Counted from the first letter of the stretch, positions 43,064-52,367 are shown. The stretch is DNA of 64,000 nt from Hymenobacter sp. UV11 (GCF_004684095.1 NZ_SRII01000004.1:471760-535759); one strand, 5' to 3'. A program made the numbers and translations. The notes: generated by a model from the letters alone, not told the origin.

Positions 43064-44218
43064 ATGCCCGGCCTCTACCTCCACATTCCGTTTTGCAAGC
43101 AGGCCTGCCACTACTGCGACTTCCACTTCAGCACCTCGCTGGGGCTGAAAGGGCAGTTTGTGGACGCGCTGCTGCGGGAAATGGAGCTACGCCAAAAATA
43201 CCTCCCTACCCCCGTCGGGCCGCTCGAAACCATTTACTTCGGCGGCGGCACGCCCTCGCTGCTCACGGGCGAGGAGCTAAGCCGGATTTTTGCGGCCATT
43301 CACACGCATTTTGAGGTGTCGCCGCAGGCCGAGATTACCCTCGAAGCCAATCCCGACGACCTCACGGCCGCCAAGCTGGCCGAGCTGGCCGCTTCGCCCG
43401 TCAACCGCCTCAGCATCGGGCTGCAAAGCTTCCACGAGCCACACCTGCGCCTGATGAACCGCGCCCACTCGGCCACCGAGTCGTGGCAGGCCGTGCGGCA
43501 GGCACAAGCGGCGGGTTTCGAGAATATTTCGGTAGACTTGATTTACGGTGTACCGGCCGCCAGCCACGACATCTGGGAAGCTGACCTGGCCCGGCTGCTG
43601 GAGCTGAACGTGCCGCACGTATCGGCCTATGCGCTCACCATTGAGCCCGATACGGCCTTTGGCCGGCGGCTTAAGAAGGGCACTTTCGTGGCGCCGCCTG
43701 AGGAGTTTGTGGCCCAACAGTTTGAGCTGCTGCTGGCGCGGCTGCGCGCCCAGGGCTACGAACAGTACGAAATCAGCAACTTTTGCCGGCCCGGCCGCGA
43801 GAGCCGCCACAACGCCAACTACTGGCGCGGCGTGCCCTACCTGGGCCTGGGCCCCAGCGCGCACTCCTTCGACGGCCGCAGCCGCCAGTATGCCGTGGCC
43901 AATAACCCGCAGTACGTGGCCGCCGTGCTGGAGCGCGGCGAAGTGCCCGCCACTGTCGAGCGCCTTACCCCCCTCGACCAGGCCAACGAATACCTGCTCA
44001 CTACCCTGCGCACCAGCCGTGGCTGCGACCTGGCGCACCTGCGCGATGCGTTGGGCCTCAATATCTTGGCCGAGCGCGCTGCTTATTTGCAGAGCCTCAC
44101 CGGCCAGGGCATGGCCACGCTCACCGGTGACGTGCTGCGCCTCACCGACGCCGGTAAGCTGCTGGCCGACCACATTACGCTGGAATTATTTGCCGCCGCG
44201 CCGGCCGCCGCGGTGTAG
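43064..44218 (+). CDS. hemW: Radical SAM haem chaperone HemW
   Basis: A 384-residue radical SAM protein. MPGLYLHIPFCKQACHYCDF carries the cluster cysteines in CX3CX2C spacing plus the fourth Cys/Phe region of HemW; YFGGGTPSLL, EITLEANPDDLT and RLSIGLQSFHEPHLRLMNRAH are core motifs, and the C-terminal HemN-like domain (YLLTTLRTSRGCDL) is present. HemW delivers haem to respiratory enzymes. It has CKQAC in the usual form, which separates it from true HemN. Confidence 0.94.
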   Translation: MPGLYLHIPFCKQACHYCDFHFSTSLGLKGQFVDALLREMELRQKYLPTPVGPLETIYFGGGTPSLLTGEELSRIFAAIHTHFEVSPQAEITLEANPDDLTAAKLAELAASPVNRLSIGLQSFHEPHLRLMNRAHSATESWQAVRQAQAAGFENISVDLIYGVPAASHDIWEADLARLLELNVPHVSAYALTIEPDTAFGRRLKKGTFVAPPEEFVAQQFELLLARLRAQGYEQYEISNFCRPGRESRHNANYWRGVPYLGLGPSAHSFDGRSRQYAVANNPQYVAAVLERGEVPATVERLTPLDQANEYLLTTLRTSRGCDLAHLRDALGLNILAERAAYLQSLTGQGMATLTGDVLRLTDAGKLLADHITLELFAAAPAAAV

Positions 44219-44280
44219 CTTGCGGTGGCGGTCGGGCGGGCTGCCGGTTCTTTTTGTGCCACCCTACCCCCCTCGCCGCC

Positions 44281-44697
44281 GTGAAGCTTCTCAGTGATAC
44301 CCTGGTCAGCAACGACGATTTTTTTGTGGAGCAGGTCCACCTCACGGCCATCGTCTTTGATACTACTGACGACGTGACGGTGTGGGCCACCACCTTTCGC
44401 GACGAAGACGACTACTTTTTTCACCTCGGCCTGCCCTTTCAGGCCCTCGACACGCTGCTGCGCGTGGCCGGCGACCGCGCCGAGGCCCTGGCCGAAGAAG
44501 TAGCCGACGCCCTGGCCACCACCGAGCAGTGGCCCTGCCTGCTCGAATACGCCACCGAAGACGACCCGCCCGTGCCGCTGCCCGGTGTGGCACTCAAGCT
44601 AGCCGTCACCTTCCCCGCCGACGCCGACGAAACCGACGACCCCCAGCCGCATAATATCTTCTACCTCGAAGGCATTTATGCCCGGCTGGCGCCGTGA
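44281..44697 (+). CDS. Hypothetical acidic protein
   Basis: A 138-residue protein read from GTG (VKLLSDTLVSNDDFFVEQ), soluble and acidic, with no signal or known motif. The ORF can be opened at a TTG at 44254, but the GTG follows a ctacccccct motif and is a better start. It lies 62 bp after hemW on the same strand. No function recognised. Confidence 0.6.
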   Translation: MKLLSDTLVSNDDFFVEQVHLTAIVFDTTDDVTVWATTFRDEDDYFFHLGLPFQALDTLLRVAGDRAEALAEEVADALATTEQWPCLLEYATEDDPPVPLPGVALKLAVTFPADADETDDPQPHNIFYLEGIYARLAP

Positions 44698-44741
44698 GGT
44701 GAAGTGGTGAGTGGTGAAGTGGTGAGATAGCGAATAGTAAC

Positions 44742-44843
44742 AGAACGTCATGCTGAGCTTGCCGAAGCATCTCGCTCGGTTCATTGAGCGATTGATTTTA
44801 GTACTGCACGCGAGATGCTTCAACAAGCTCAGCATGACGTTCT
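44742..44843. repeat. Palindromic element, family A
   Basis: Arms 44742-44774 (agaacgtcatgctgagcttg...) and 44811-44843 are 33-base reverse complements with two mismatches. The left flank holds gtgaagtggtgag repeats and the right flank gctcactgttcactgctcac repeats, which are themselves roughly complementary. Confidence 0.93.
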
Positions 44844-44885
44844 TTTGCTCACTGTTCACTGCTCACTGCTCACTGCTCACTGTCA

Positions 44886-45542
44886 ATGTGGTACCTTATT
44901 CCAGGCCTCGGGGCTGATGAGCGGGTGTTTCGCCGCCTGCGACTATCCGGTCCCAGCCAGATGCTAAGCTGGCTCAAGCCTGAATCGCCCACCGAACCGC
45001 TGGCTCACTACGCGGCCCGCCTGGCCGAGACGGTGCCTGCTGATGAGCTGTGCTGGCTGGTGGGCGTGTCTTTCGGCGGGCTACTGGCGCAGGAAATCGG
45101 GCGGCTCCGGCCCCTGGCGCGGGTAGTGCTCATCTCCAGCCTGGGCAGCCCGCGCGACTTGCCGCCGCTGCTGCGCCTGGCCGGGGCCACCGGGCTGCAC
45201 CGGCTAGTACCCTTCGGCTTGCTGAAATGGCTGCCGCGGCTGGCGCAGTGGTTTTTTGGGGCGCGCGGTGGCACCGAGTATCACCTGCTGCGCCAAGTAC
45301 TGCGTGATACCGACCCCACTTTTGCCCGCTGGGCTACGGCGCAGCTGCTGGTCTGGCGCGGGCCGGGGCTGCCGGGTGCCGTGCGGCTGCACGGCACCCG
45401 CGACCGCCTCCTACCCCCCGGCGCGGCCCGCATCGACTACCCGGTGCCCGGCGCGAGGCACTTTCTCATTGTCAGCCACGCGGCGCGGGTGAGCCAGGTA
45501 TTGCGGGAGCTAGCTGGTGTCGAGACATCAGCCGTTGGGTAG
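44886..45542 (+). CDS. Alpha/beta-hydrolase
   Basis: A 218-residue protein: YLIPGLGADERVFRRL gives the oxyanion segment, WLVGVSFGGLLAQEIGRL the nucleophile elbow G-x-S-x-G, RLHGTRDRLLPPG the acid Asp, and PVPGARHFLIVSHA the catalytic His. There is no signal peptide, so it is probably cytoplasmic. Substrate unknown. Confidence 0.85.
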   Translation: MWYLIPGLGADERVFRRLRLSGPSQMLSWLKPESPTEPLAHYAARLAETVPADELCWLVGVSFGGLLAQEIGRLRPLARVVLISSLGSPRDLPPLLRLAGATGLHRLVPFGLLKWLPRLAQWFFGARGGTEYHLLRQVLRDTDPTFARWATAQLLVWRGPGLPGAVRLHGTRDRLLPPGAARIDYPVPGARHFLIVSHAARVSQVLRELAGVETSAVG

Positions 45543-45611
45543 GGGGTAGGGAGCTTGATGATTTATTGTCAGTATATTAGAGATAATTTTTACCCGCTAC
45601 CTTATAAAGCA

Positions 45612-46289
45612 ATGGCCCAACTCTACCTGCTAAAAGGGATGCTACTGGCTGGCTCATTGCTGCTGGCTGCGGCCAGTGATGCGCAAACGCCGCCCGCCGC
45701 TGCCGACTCGGTGCCCCGGCCGCCCCAGGTAATCTATAAGCTGGGGCTGCGCCTCACGCATCTGCGCTACGCGCATGACAGCCAGGCGTGGCAATTTCTG
45801 CTACCCCTCTCGCTCGGGGTCGAGTACCGGGTGGCGCCCCGCCTCAGCCTCTACACGCAGTTTGAGGCCGATATGCTGACCAGCTACACCAACGGCCGAC
45901 GGCGTGGCGCACAAAATGGCTCTCTATCGGCTGCCTCGGCGGCGTTGGGCGTGCGTTACTACTACGGCCACGTAGGCCACGCTACGCCGGTATTTGGCCG
46001 CTACCTGGCCCTTGAGGGCAGCACCGACTGGGAGCAGCTGAGTAATGCCCGCTTCGTATCGGTGAGTGGCAGCGTGCGCGGGCGTGGGCGCACCACCCCT
46101 TCCGTGCTCACGCCGGGCATCTACGCGCTGTGGGGCGTGCAGCACCGGCTGCGGGGCCACGTGCTCTACGATATCAACGCGGGGGCTGGGCTGCTGGCGC
46201 CGGCCTACTACAACTACGAGCGCCCCGTTGGCGCCAGCCACTGGAACGTGGGCGGGCAGGCTACCATCCGCTTATATTTTGCTTTGTAG
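45612..46289 (+). CDS. Predicted outer-membrane beta-barrel protein, unknown function
   Basis: A 225-residue protein with a signal peptide (LKGMLLAGSLLLAAASDA, cut before QTP) and alternating aromatic strands (YKLGLRLTHLRYAHDSQAWQ; LGVRYYYGHVG; TIRLYFAL at the end). The last residues LYFAL fit a barrel-type C-terminus. The ATG at 45612 is chosen over 45555 because of the signal peptide. No family is recognised. Confidence 0.65.
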   Translation: MAQLYLLKGMLLAGSLLLAAASDAQTPPAAADSVPRPPQVIYKLGLRLTHLRYAHDSQAWQFLLPLSLGVEYRVAPRLSLYTQFEADMLTSYTNGRRRGAQNGSLSAASAALGVRYYYGHVGHATPVFGRYLALEGSTDWEQLSNARFVSVSGSVRGRGRTTPSVLTPGIYALWGVQHRLRGHVLYDINAGAGLLAPAYYNYERPVGASHWNVGGQATIRLYFAL

Positions 46290-46313
46290 CGCAGGTAGTA
46301 TAGGGCACACGCA

Positions 46314-46345
46314 AAAAGGGCTGCCCCGCTAGGAGCAGCCCTTTT
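46314..46345. terminator. Bidirectional terminator between the barrel gene and rpmA
   Basis: Stem aaaagggctgc / gcagccctttt with a 10-base loop, with A- and T-tracts at both ends. Confidence 0.8.
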
Positions 46346-46363
46346 ATAGTAGCTACGCGGCAA

Positions 46364-46639
46364 TTAAGCAGCAGCAGCTTCGGTCGTTGCCGGTACTACC
46401 GACACGAACGAACGCTCGTCGCGGCCCTTCTTGAACTGCACCTTGCCATCAACCAACGCGAACAGCGTGTGGTCTTTGCCGATGCCGACGTTAGTGCCGG
46501 GGTGATGCTTAGTGCCGCGCTGACGCACGATGATGTTGCCAGCGATGAGCGACTGACCACCGAAGATTTTCACGCCGAGGCGCTTCGAATGCGATTCACG
46601 GCCGTTGTTTGACGAGCCGACGCCTTTTTTGTGTGCCAT
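46364..46639 (-). CDS. rpmA: Large ribosomal subunit protein bL27
   Basis: A 91-residue ribosomal protein: [60 protein letters not shown]. It follows rplU as in most bacteria. Sits at the peptidyl-transferase centre. Confidence 0.98.
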   Translation of the reverse strand: MAHKKGVGSSNNGRESHSKRLGVKIFGGQSLIAGNIIVRQRGTKHHPGTNVGIGKDHTLFALVDGKVQFKKGRDERSFVSVVPATTEAAAA

Positions 46640-46649
46640 ATTAGGAGAG

Positions 46650-46742
46650 AGTTATGAGTTAAAAGTTATGAATTATGAGTTTTCAGTCAGAGCATGAGTA
46701 GCTGATAGCCAACTCATAACTCATAACTTTTAACTCATAACT
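46650..46742. repeat. Inverted repeat, family F (aactcataactcataactttt type), between rplU and rpmA
   Basis: Arms 46650-46681 (agttatgagttaaaagttat...) and 46711-46742 are 32-base reverse complements with one or two mismatches. It occupies almost the whole rplU-rpmA gap inside a ribosomal-protein operon and is AT-rich, unlike the other families. Confidence 0.92.
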
Positions 46743-46744
46743 AA

Positions 46745-47050
46745 TTACCCAATGCTGTTAATCATTACTTTGGTGAACTGCTGACGGTGGCCGTTCAGCT
46801 TCTTGTAGCCCTTACGGCGCTTCTTCTTGAAGACCAGAACTTTATCGCCCTGAACGTGGGCCATAATGGTGCCCTTAATCAGGACATCCAGCTCGGGTGC
46901 ACCGATGCTGAGCGTGCCGTTGTCGTCGGTCAGCAAGGCTTTGCCTAACTCTACCGAGTCACCGACATTGCCGGCCAGACGCTGGGCGTAAACAAATTTA
47001 TTAGCCTCAACCTTAGTCTGTTGGCCGGCGATATTGACAATGGCGTACAT
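46745..47050 (-). CDS. rplU: Large ribosomal subunit protein bL21
   Basis: A 101-residue protein: MYAIVNIAGQQTKVEANKFV, VLLTDDNG-like strands and VLVFKKKRRKGYKKLNGHRQ, the signature region near the C-terminus of bL21. It leads rplU-rpmA. The -7 promoter element is at 47085-47092. Confidence 0.97.
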   Translation of the reverse strand: MYAIVNIAGQQTKVEANKFVYAQRLAGNVGDSVELGKALLTDDNGTLSIGAPELDVLIKGTIMAHVQGDKVLVFKKKRRKGYKKLNGHRQQFTKVMINSIG

Positions 47051-47084
47051 CTTATTTCCGCTGGTGGTTTCTCAAAAGGGAACG

Positions 47085-47115
47085 CAAAAGTACGGCATCT
47101 TTCTGGTAAAACCAA
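47085..47115 (-). promoter_or_regulatory. Promoter of rplU-rpmA: TTTGG ... TACTTTTG
   Basis: On the minus strand TTTG (47116-47113) and TACTTTTG (47092-47085) are separated by 20 bases, matching the Bacteroidota -33/-7 pattern. The leader is about 30 bases. Confidence 0.65.
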
Positions 47116-47229
47116 ACCTAAGTCACTAATCGTCATTTGTTCGCCCAAAATGACCGTGCTTAAAGCAGGTTTTTGACGATTGCAGCTAAGTGGCTGAGTG
47201 CAAGAATGTGGGCAGTAAAAGGGCAGTTT

Positions 47230-47269
47230 TGTGGACAACCTGCGTTATCCACACTCAAAATGTGGATAA
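47230..47269. promoter_or_regulatory. Cluster of three DnaA-box-like sites upstream of nrdB
   Basis: Two perfect boxes of the TTATNCACA type, TTATCCACA at 47245-47253 and its inverse TGTGGATAA at 47261-47269, are 7 bases apart; a third at 47230-47238 (TGTGGACAA) has one mismatch. They lie about 220-260 bases before the nrdB ATG and 180 bases from rplU. E. coli nrdAB is regulated by DnaA through such boxes. An origin role cannot be excluded but no further box is seen in the 436-bp gap. Confidence 0.65.
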
Positions 47270-47385
47270 GTTGCTCTAAATCCGGTGTTTTGCCAGCGGT
47301 ACTTCATGCGCTACTCAGCGTGAATAGCTGGTGTTCTGAAAACCCCAGTATCGGTAAACGAGACTGGCAGCCCGAGGTTGCCGGT

Positions 47386-47393
47386 TATCTTTG
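47386..47393 (+). promoter_or_regulatory. Promoter -7 element TATCTTTG of nrdB
   Basis: TATCTTTG fits TAnnTTTG and lies 93 bases before the nrdB ATG, about 115 bases after the DnaA-box cluster. No -33 TTG at ideal distance. Confidence 0.5.
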
Positions 47394-47486
47394 AAAACCA
47401 GCCGGCCTCGTGCCGAACAACCGCCTACCGGTGGCGGTTAGCCCAGCCATTAGCAACTTCGTCAACCCCGAAATTTGTCGCACTCT

Positions 47487-48446
47487 ATGGAGCCATTACT
47501 TGCCGAAAACCCCAATCGTTTCGTCCTTTTCCCCATCCAAAACCCCCAGGTGTGGGAATTCTACAAGAAGGCGGAAGCCTCGTTCTGGACGGCCGAGGAA
47601 ATCGACCTCTCGCAGGACCAGAAAGACTGGAACAACCTGAACGACAACGAGCGCCACTTCATTAAGCACGTGCTGGCCTTCTTCGCGGCCAGTGATGGCA
47701 TCGTGAATGAAAACCTGGCTATCAACTTCATGCAGGAGGTGCAGATGCCCGAGGCGCGCTGCTTCTACGGCTTCCAGATTATGATGGAAAACATTCACAG
47801 TGAGACCTATTCGCTGCTGATTGATACCTACATCAAAGACCCCAAGGAGAAGGATTACCTCTTCAACGCGCTCGAAACGGTGCCCGCTGTGCAGCGCAAG
47901 GGCCAGTGGGCGCTGACCTGGATTAACTCGGAGAATTTTGCCGAGCGCCTCATCGCCTTCGCGGCCGTGGAAGGCATTTTCTTTTCGGGCTCGTTCTGCT
48001 CGATTTTCTGGCTGAAAAAGCGCGGCCTGATGCCCGGCCTCACGTTCTCGAACGAGCTGATTTCGCGCGATGAGGGGCTGCACTGCGACTTTGCCTGCCT
48101 GCTCTACAGCTACCTCGAAAACAAGCTGCCCGAGGCGCGCGTGCAAGCCATTATCCGCGACGCGGTGACGATTGAGCAGGAGTTTGTGACCGAGGCCCTA
48201 CCCGTGAGCCTCATCGGTATGAACGCCCGCACCATGAGCCAGTACATCGAGTTTGTGGCCGACCGCCTGCTGGTGTCACTGGGCTGCGCCAAGATTTACA
48301 ACTCGACTAACCCCTTCGATTTCATGGAGATGATTTCGGTGCAGGGCAAGACGAACTTCTTCGAGAAGCGCGTGGCCGAGTACCAGAAGGCCGGCGTGAT
48401 GACCGAGCGGGCGGATAATATGTTCTCGCTCGACGAGGATTTCTAA
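47487..48446 (+). CDS. nrdB: Class I ribonucleotide reductase, beta subunit
   Basis: A 319-residue diiron protein that supplies the radical for deoxynucleotide synthesis. Metal and radical residues are visible in [27 protein letters not shown] (Glu, His and the Tyr at the radical position) and [12 protein letters not shown]. The Tyr indicates a class Ia-type radical instead of the Tyr-less Ic type. The ATG at 47487 gives [20 protein letters not shown]; the open frame back to 47475 uses TTG. nrdA follows 680 bp downstream, with a palindrome and a pseudogene between. Confidence 0.96.
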   Translation: MEPLLAENPNRFVLFPIQNPQVWEFYKKAEASFWTAEEIDLSQDQKDWNNLNDNERHFIKHVLAFFAASDGIVNENLAINFMQEVQMPEARCFYGFQIMMENIHSETYSLLIDTYIKDPKEKDYLFNALETVPAVQRKGQWALTWINSENFAERLIAFAAVEGIFFSGSFCSIFWLKKRGLMPGLTFSNELISRDEGLHCDFACLLYSYLENKLPEARVQAIIRDAVTIEQEFVTEALPVSLIGMNARTMSQYIEFVADRLLVSLGCAKIYNSTNPFDFMEMISVQGKTNFFEKRVAEYQKAGVMTERADNMFSLDEDF

Positions 48447-48476
48447 CGGTATATATATTAGAAAATATTTTTTGCC

Positions 48477-48567
48477 GCCTGTCATGCTGAGCTTGCGAAG
48501 TATCCTATCACGTTCGAACGATTCGTTCGGCGGGGATAAGATGCTTCGCAAGCTCAGCATGACAGGC
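48477..48567. repeat. Palindromic element, family A, downstream of nrdB
   Basis: Arms 48477-48509 (gcctgtcatgctgagcttgc...) and 48535-48567 are 33-base reverse complements with about two mismatches. It is followed by a T-run, so it could also terminate nrdB transcripts. An isolated right arm of the same family lies at 48863-48889, at the far end of the pseudogene. Confidence 0.93.
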
Positions 48568-48573
48568 TTTTTT

Positions 48574-48845
48574 ATGGCTTACCACATCTACAGCACTACT
48601 AATCCGGCGAAGACAGTGCTGTATATCGGTGTCACAAATAGCCTGGCGCGCCGGCTGGCGTAGCACCAGGATAACCGGGGTAGCAACGACACTTTCGCGG
48701 GGCGGTATTTCTGATATAATTTGCTCTATTGTGAGTAGATGGCTGATATAACGGCTGCCGTTGGCCGGAAAAGGAGTTGAAAGGGTGGACGCGGACGAAG
48801 AAAGAGGCATTGATTGCGACGGTGAATCCGGAGTGGGAATTTTAG
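48574..48845 (+). pseudogene. Broken GIY-YIG endonuclease gene
   Basis: The ATG frame gives MAYHIYSTTNPAKTVLYIGV followed by TNSLARRLA and a stop at 48661; VLYIGVTNSLARR is the GIY-YIG catalytic start. Beyond the stop, bases near 48770-48845 encode EKELKGWTRTKKEALIATVN and PEWEF in another frame, which is the normal C-terminal end of the short UPF0213-type GIY-YIG proteins. The middle is degenerate and frame-shifted, so the gene is inactive. Family A repeats flank it on both sides. Confidence 0.82.
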
Positions 48846-48862
48846 GTGGGGTAGGGCGTGAC

Positions 48863-48889
48863 AAGATGCTTCGCGGGCTCAGCATGACA
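48863..48889 (-). repeat. Half copy of palindrome family A
   Basis: aagatgcttcgcgggctcag followed by catgaca is one arm of family A (one or two changes). No partner arm nearby. It lies 17 bp past the GIY-YIG remnant. Confidence 0.75.
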
Positions 48890-49126
48890 GGGAGGGGGTA
48901 GGGCCACTGGATATACTCAATAAAAACCGAACGCCTACCCCCATTGCTTGGGCCATTCCTTGAAAAACGGCTGGGCGGCCTCATTTTCAGGCTATGTGGA
49001 AAAATTCTAAATTTTTCCCTTTGTCTCCTAAAACCTAGGAACTAATTTCCAGCTTTGAAAGCCTACTGGCCTTAGCAAAGTCAGCTTCTATACGAATCAG
49101 TTGCTCACCTCAGCACTTCTTATAAC

Positions 49127-51502
49127 ATGCTTGTAATCAAACGCGATGGCCGCCGTGAGTCGGTCAAGTTCGACAAAGTCACCGCCCGTATTGAGAAGCT
49201 CTGCTACGGGCTGAATCAAAATTTCGTGTCGCCGATTGAGGTGGCTAAGAAAGTTATCGACGGTATATATGATGGCGTGACAACCATCGAGCTCGACAAC
49301 CTGGCGGCTGAGACGGCCGCCTCGCTCACCACCCGGCACCCAGACTACGCCATTCTGGCGGCCCGCATCGCGGTGAGCAACCTGCACAAGGTGACCTCGA
49401 AGTCGTTTTCGAGCACTATGAAGCGCCTCTACACCTACGAGGACCCCAAGAATGGCGACAACGCTTCGCTGCTCGCCAAGGACGTGTGGGAGGTCATTCA
49501 CAAGCACGCGCACACCCTGGACTCGGCCATTATCTACGACCGCGACTACAACTACGACTTTTTCGGCTTTAAGACCCTGGAGCGCTCGTACTTGCTGCGC
49601 CTCGATGGCAAGGTGGTGGAGCGCCCCCAGCACATGCTGATGCGCGTGTCGGTGGGTATTCACAAGGAGGATATCGACTCGGCCATCAAGACCTACAACA
49701 TGATGAGCGAGCGCTGGATGACCCACGCTACCCCCACCTTGTTCAACGCCGGCACGCCCAAGCCGCAGATGTCGTCGTGCTTCCTGCTCACGGTGAAAGA
49801 TGACTCGATTGAGGGTATCTACGAGACGCTGAAGGACTGCGCGCTGATTTCGCAATCGGCGGGCGGCATTGGGCTGGCCGTGCACAACGTGCGCGCCACG
49901 GGCTCCTACATCAAAGGCACCAACGGCAACTCGAACGGCCTGGTGCCGATGCTAAAGGTGTTCAACGACACGGCCCGCTACGTGGACCAGGGCGGCGGCA
50001 AGCGCAAGGGCGCGTTCGCCATTTACCTGGAGCCCTGGCACGCCGATATTTTCGAATTCCTGGACCTGAAGAAGAACCACGGCAAGGAGGAAATGCGCGC
50101 CCGCGACTTGTTTTACGCCCTCTGGACGCCCGACCTGTTTATGAAGCGCGTGGAAGCCAACGGCGACTGGACGCTGATGTGCCCCCACGAGTGCCCCGGC
50201 CTCGACACGGCCTGGGGCCCCGAGTTTGAGAAGATTTACACCAAGTACGAGCGGGAGGGTAGGGGCCGCAAAACCATCAAGGCGCAGGAGCTGTGGTTTG
50301 CCATCCTGGAAAGCCAGACCGAGACGGGCACGCCCTACATGCTCTTCAAGGATGCCGCCAACGGCAAGAGCAACCAGCAGAACCTGGGCACGATTAAGTC
50401 GAGCAACCTCTGCACCGAGATTATGGAGTACACCGACAAGGACGAGATTGCCGTGTGCAACCTCGCCTCGCTGGCCCTACCCCGCTACCTCGTGGAAGAC
50501 GCCCAGGGCAACCTGACCTTCGACCACCAGACGCTCTACGACATCACGTACCAGACCACGCTGAACCTGAACAAGGTTATTGACGTGAACTACTACCCGG
50601 TGCCCGAAACGGCGCGCTCCAACTTCCGCCACCGGCCCATCGGGCTGGGCGTGCAGGGCCTGGCCGATACGTTTATCGCGCTGCGGATGCCCTTCGAGAG
50701 CGACGAGGCCAAGGGCCTGAACACGGATATCTTCGAGACGATTTACTTCGCCGCCATGACGGCCTCGAAGGACCTCGCTATGAAGGACGGCGCCTACGAA
50801 ACCTTCCCCGGCTCGCCGCTCAGCGAGGGCAAGTTTCAGTTTGACCTCTGGGGCGTGACGCCGCAGTCGGGCCGCTGGGACTGGGAAACGCTGCGTGGCC
50901 AGGTAGTGGAGCACGGCGTGCGCAACTCGCTGCTGGTGGCGCCCATGCCCACCGCCAGCACCGCCCAGATACTCGGCAACAACGAGTCGTTTGAGCCCTA
51001 CACCAGCAACATCTACGTGCGCCGCGTGCTCAGCGGCGAGTTTATGGTGGTGAACAAGCACCTGCTGAAAGACCTGGTGAAGCTGGGCCTCTGGAACGAG
51101 CAGATGAAGCAGGACATCATCGCGGCCAACGGCTCGGTGCAGAATATCCAGCGCGTGCCCCAGCACATCAAGGACCTGTACAAAACGGTGTGGGAGATTT
51201 CGCAGCGCACCATCATCGACATGGCCGCCGACCGGGGCGCCTACATCTGCCAGAGCCAGAGCCTGAACCTGCACGTGCAAAACGTGAACTTCGGCAAGCT
51301 CACCAGCATGCACTTCCACAGCTGGAAGCGCGGCCTCAAAACCGGCATGTACTACCTGCGCACCAAAGCCGCCGCCGACGCCATCAAGTTCACGGTAGAA
51401 AAGCAAGCCGCCGAAACCCTGGAGCCTATGTACGCCCAGAACCAAAGCGACATGGCCTGCTCGCTCGATAACCCGGACGCCTGCGAGGCGTGTGGGTCGT
51501 AG
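49127..51502 (+). CDS. nrdA: Class I ribonucleotide reductase, alpha subunit
   Basis: A 791-residue catalytic subunit. Residues 1-95 are an ATP-cone ([20 protein letters not shown]), the allosteric activity site. Catalytic-domain motifs include [20 protein letters not shown] (first redox Cys), [20 protein letters not shown] (radical Cys and Glu region), and [20 protein letters not shown]. The C-terminus [11 protein letters not shown] has the Cys pair that hands electrons to the active site. It stands downstream of nrdB. hicA starts 13 bp after its stop. A second copy of its last 104 bases lies at 52371. Confidence 0.97.
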   Translation: MLVIKRDGRRESVKFDKVTARIEKLCYGLNQNFVSPIEVAKKVIDGIYDGVTTIELDNLAAETAASLTTRHPDYAILAARIAVSNLHKVTSKSFSSTMKRLYTYEDPKNGDNASLLAKDVWEVIHKHAHTLDSAIIYDRDYNYDFFGFKTLERSYLLRLDGKVVERPQHMLMRVSVGIHKEDIDSAIKTYNMMSERWMTHATPTLFNAGTPKPQMSSCFLLTVKDDSIEGIYETLKDCALISQSAGGIGLAVHNVRATGSYIKGTNGNSNGLVPMLKVFNDTARYVDQGGGKRKGAFAIYLEPWHADIFEFLDLKKNHGKEEMRARDLFYALWTPDLFMKRVEANGDWTLMCPHECPGLDTAWGPEFEKIYTKYEREGRGRKTIKAQELWFAILESQTETGTPYMLFKDAANGKSNQQNLGTIKSSNLCTEIMEYTDKDEIAVCNLASLALPRYLVEDAQGNLTFDHQTLYDITYQTTLNLNKVIDVNYYPVPETARSNFRHRPIGLGVQGLADTFIALRMPFESDEAKGLNTDIFETIYFAAMTASKDLAMKDGAYETFPGSPLSEGKFQFDLWGVTPQSGRWDWETLRGQVVEHGVRNSLLVAPMPTASTAQILGNNESFEPYTSNIYVRRVLSGEFMVVNKHLLKDLVKLGLWNEQMKQDIIAANGSVQNIQRVPQHIKDLYKTVWEISQRTIIDMAADRGAYICQSQSLNLHVQNVNFGKLTSMHFHSWKRGLKTGMYYLRTKAAADAIKFTVEKQAAETLEPMYAQNQSDMACSLDNPDACEACGS

Positions 51503-51515
51503 AGGGGGGTAGGGC

Positions 51516-51815
51516 ATGAAGTCGATTCCCTATCAACAGTTCGTAGCCTTGCTGCGGGCGCTGGGGCTGGTCTTAGTTCGCACTGAGGCCAGCCACCAGC
51601 AATGGGACTTTCCGCCTGGCTCAGGAAAAAAGCTGCTTCGCACGATTACTATCCGCGACAAGGACAAAGATATTCCGATGCTGCACATGCACACCAACCT
51701 GAGCACGCTAGAATTATCAGGGATAGTGACCAAAGAGCAATTTAATAAGATGCTGGCGGAACAAGCGAATCCGAAAGCAGCTAAGGCAGCTCGTAAGCGT
51801 AAAGACAAAGAGTAG
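51516..51815 (+). CDS. HicA-like mRNA interferase toxin
   Basis: A 99-residue protein. SIPYQQFVALLRALGLVLVR, TEASHQQWDFP (the catalytic-His SH segment) and KDIPMLHMHTNLSTLELSG line up with the dsRNA-binding-like HicA fold. It is longer than typical HicA (about 60-80) because of a Lys/Arg-rich tail (KAAKAARKRKDKE). Its ATG follows the nrdA stop by 13 bp, so it may be translated from the nrdA message. The HicB-like partner is on the opposite strand downstream. Confidence 0.8.
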   Translation: MKSIPYQQFVALLRALGLVLVRTEASHQQWDFPPGSGKKLLRTITIRDKDKDIPMLHMHTNLSTLELSGIVTKEQFNKMLAEQANPKAAKAARKRKDKE

Positions 51816-51821
51816 AAAATT

Positions 51822-51857
51822 AAAAAAGCCCTTGCCAGTACAGGCAAGGGCTTTTTT
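51822..51857. terminator. Bidirectional terminator between hicA and hicB
   Basis: A 15-bp perfect stem (aaaaaagcccttgcc / ggcaagggctttttt), 6-base loop, with A- and T-tracts on both sides. Confidence 0.92.
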
Positions 51858-51881
51858 AATGAATTGGAGTAGGGTCGAAAA

Positions 51882-52235
51882 CTAGGCTGGCAACAGCACT
51901 TCTTCGGTTAGGATGCGACGACGCTTAGCGGGCTGGTTGAGCAACGCGAGGGGTAGGCGCGGGGGCTCATAAAGAGGCTCAGGTTGCTTGAGCAGCCGCC
52001 AGCCCAGGGCTAACAGCAACTGGTCGAGGGTACCGCGCTCGGTCGTGTCTTTGATAAAAATGGCCAAGGCATCATCGAAAGCGGCTTGAGCTTCTTCCTC
52101 CGTATCGCCGTAGGACGATACTTCCAGCGCCGGGCAGTAGGCCACGTACTGGCCGCTGTCTTCGTCAAGCACGAGTACGACCTCTACTTGGGCCTTGGTG
52201 AGGCGGCCGCGGTGGTCGGTGGTGAGAGTAGCCAT
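51882..52235 (-). CDS. HicB-like antitoxin
   Basis: A 117-residue protein. EVVLVLDEDSGQYVAYCPAL, EVSSYGDTEEEAQAAFDDAL is the partial RNase H fold of HicB; the C-terminal tail (RRRILTEEVLLPA) has no obvious DNA-binding HTH. The ATG at 52235 gives MATLTTDHRGR; a longer frame to 52418 is antisense to the nrdA-tail copy. It converges on the HicA-like gene and is not in an operon with it, which is unusual for this family. Confidence 0.8.
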   Translation of the reverse strand: MATLTTDHRGRLTKAQVEVVLVLDEDSGQYVAYCPALEVSSYGDTEEEAQAAFDDALAIFIKDTTERGTLDQLLLALGWRLLKQPEPLYEPPRLPLALLNQPAKRRRILTEEVLLPA

Positions 52236-52367
52236 AAGAATAATGGATAGGGTAACTGTAAAGCTAGTACACGGTACAGTACCTTCAACAAGCGCACCCC
52301 CGGTTTCTGTTCGCGGCGCTTGGCAAAGTGCTAGCAGCGGAGTATATTTGAATTCTGTCGTAAACAG

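Noticed and set aside
47051..47486. Chromosomal replication origin at the DnaA-box cluster
   Set aside because: Only three boxes are present, without a clear AT-rich unwinding region or dnaA/dnaN neighbours; regulation of nrdB is a simpler reading, though not excluded.
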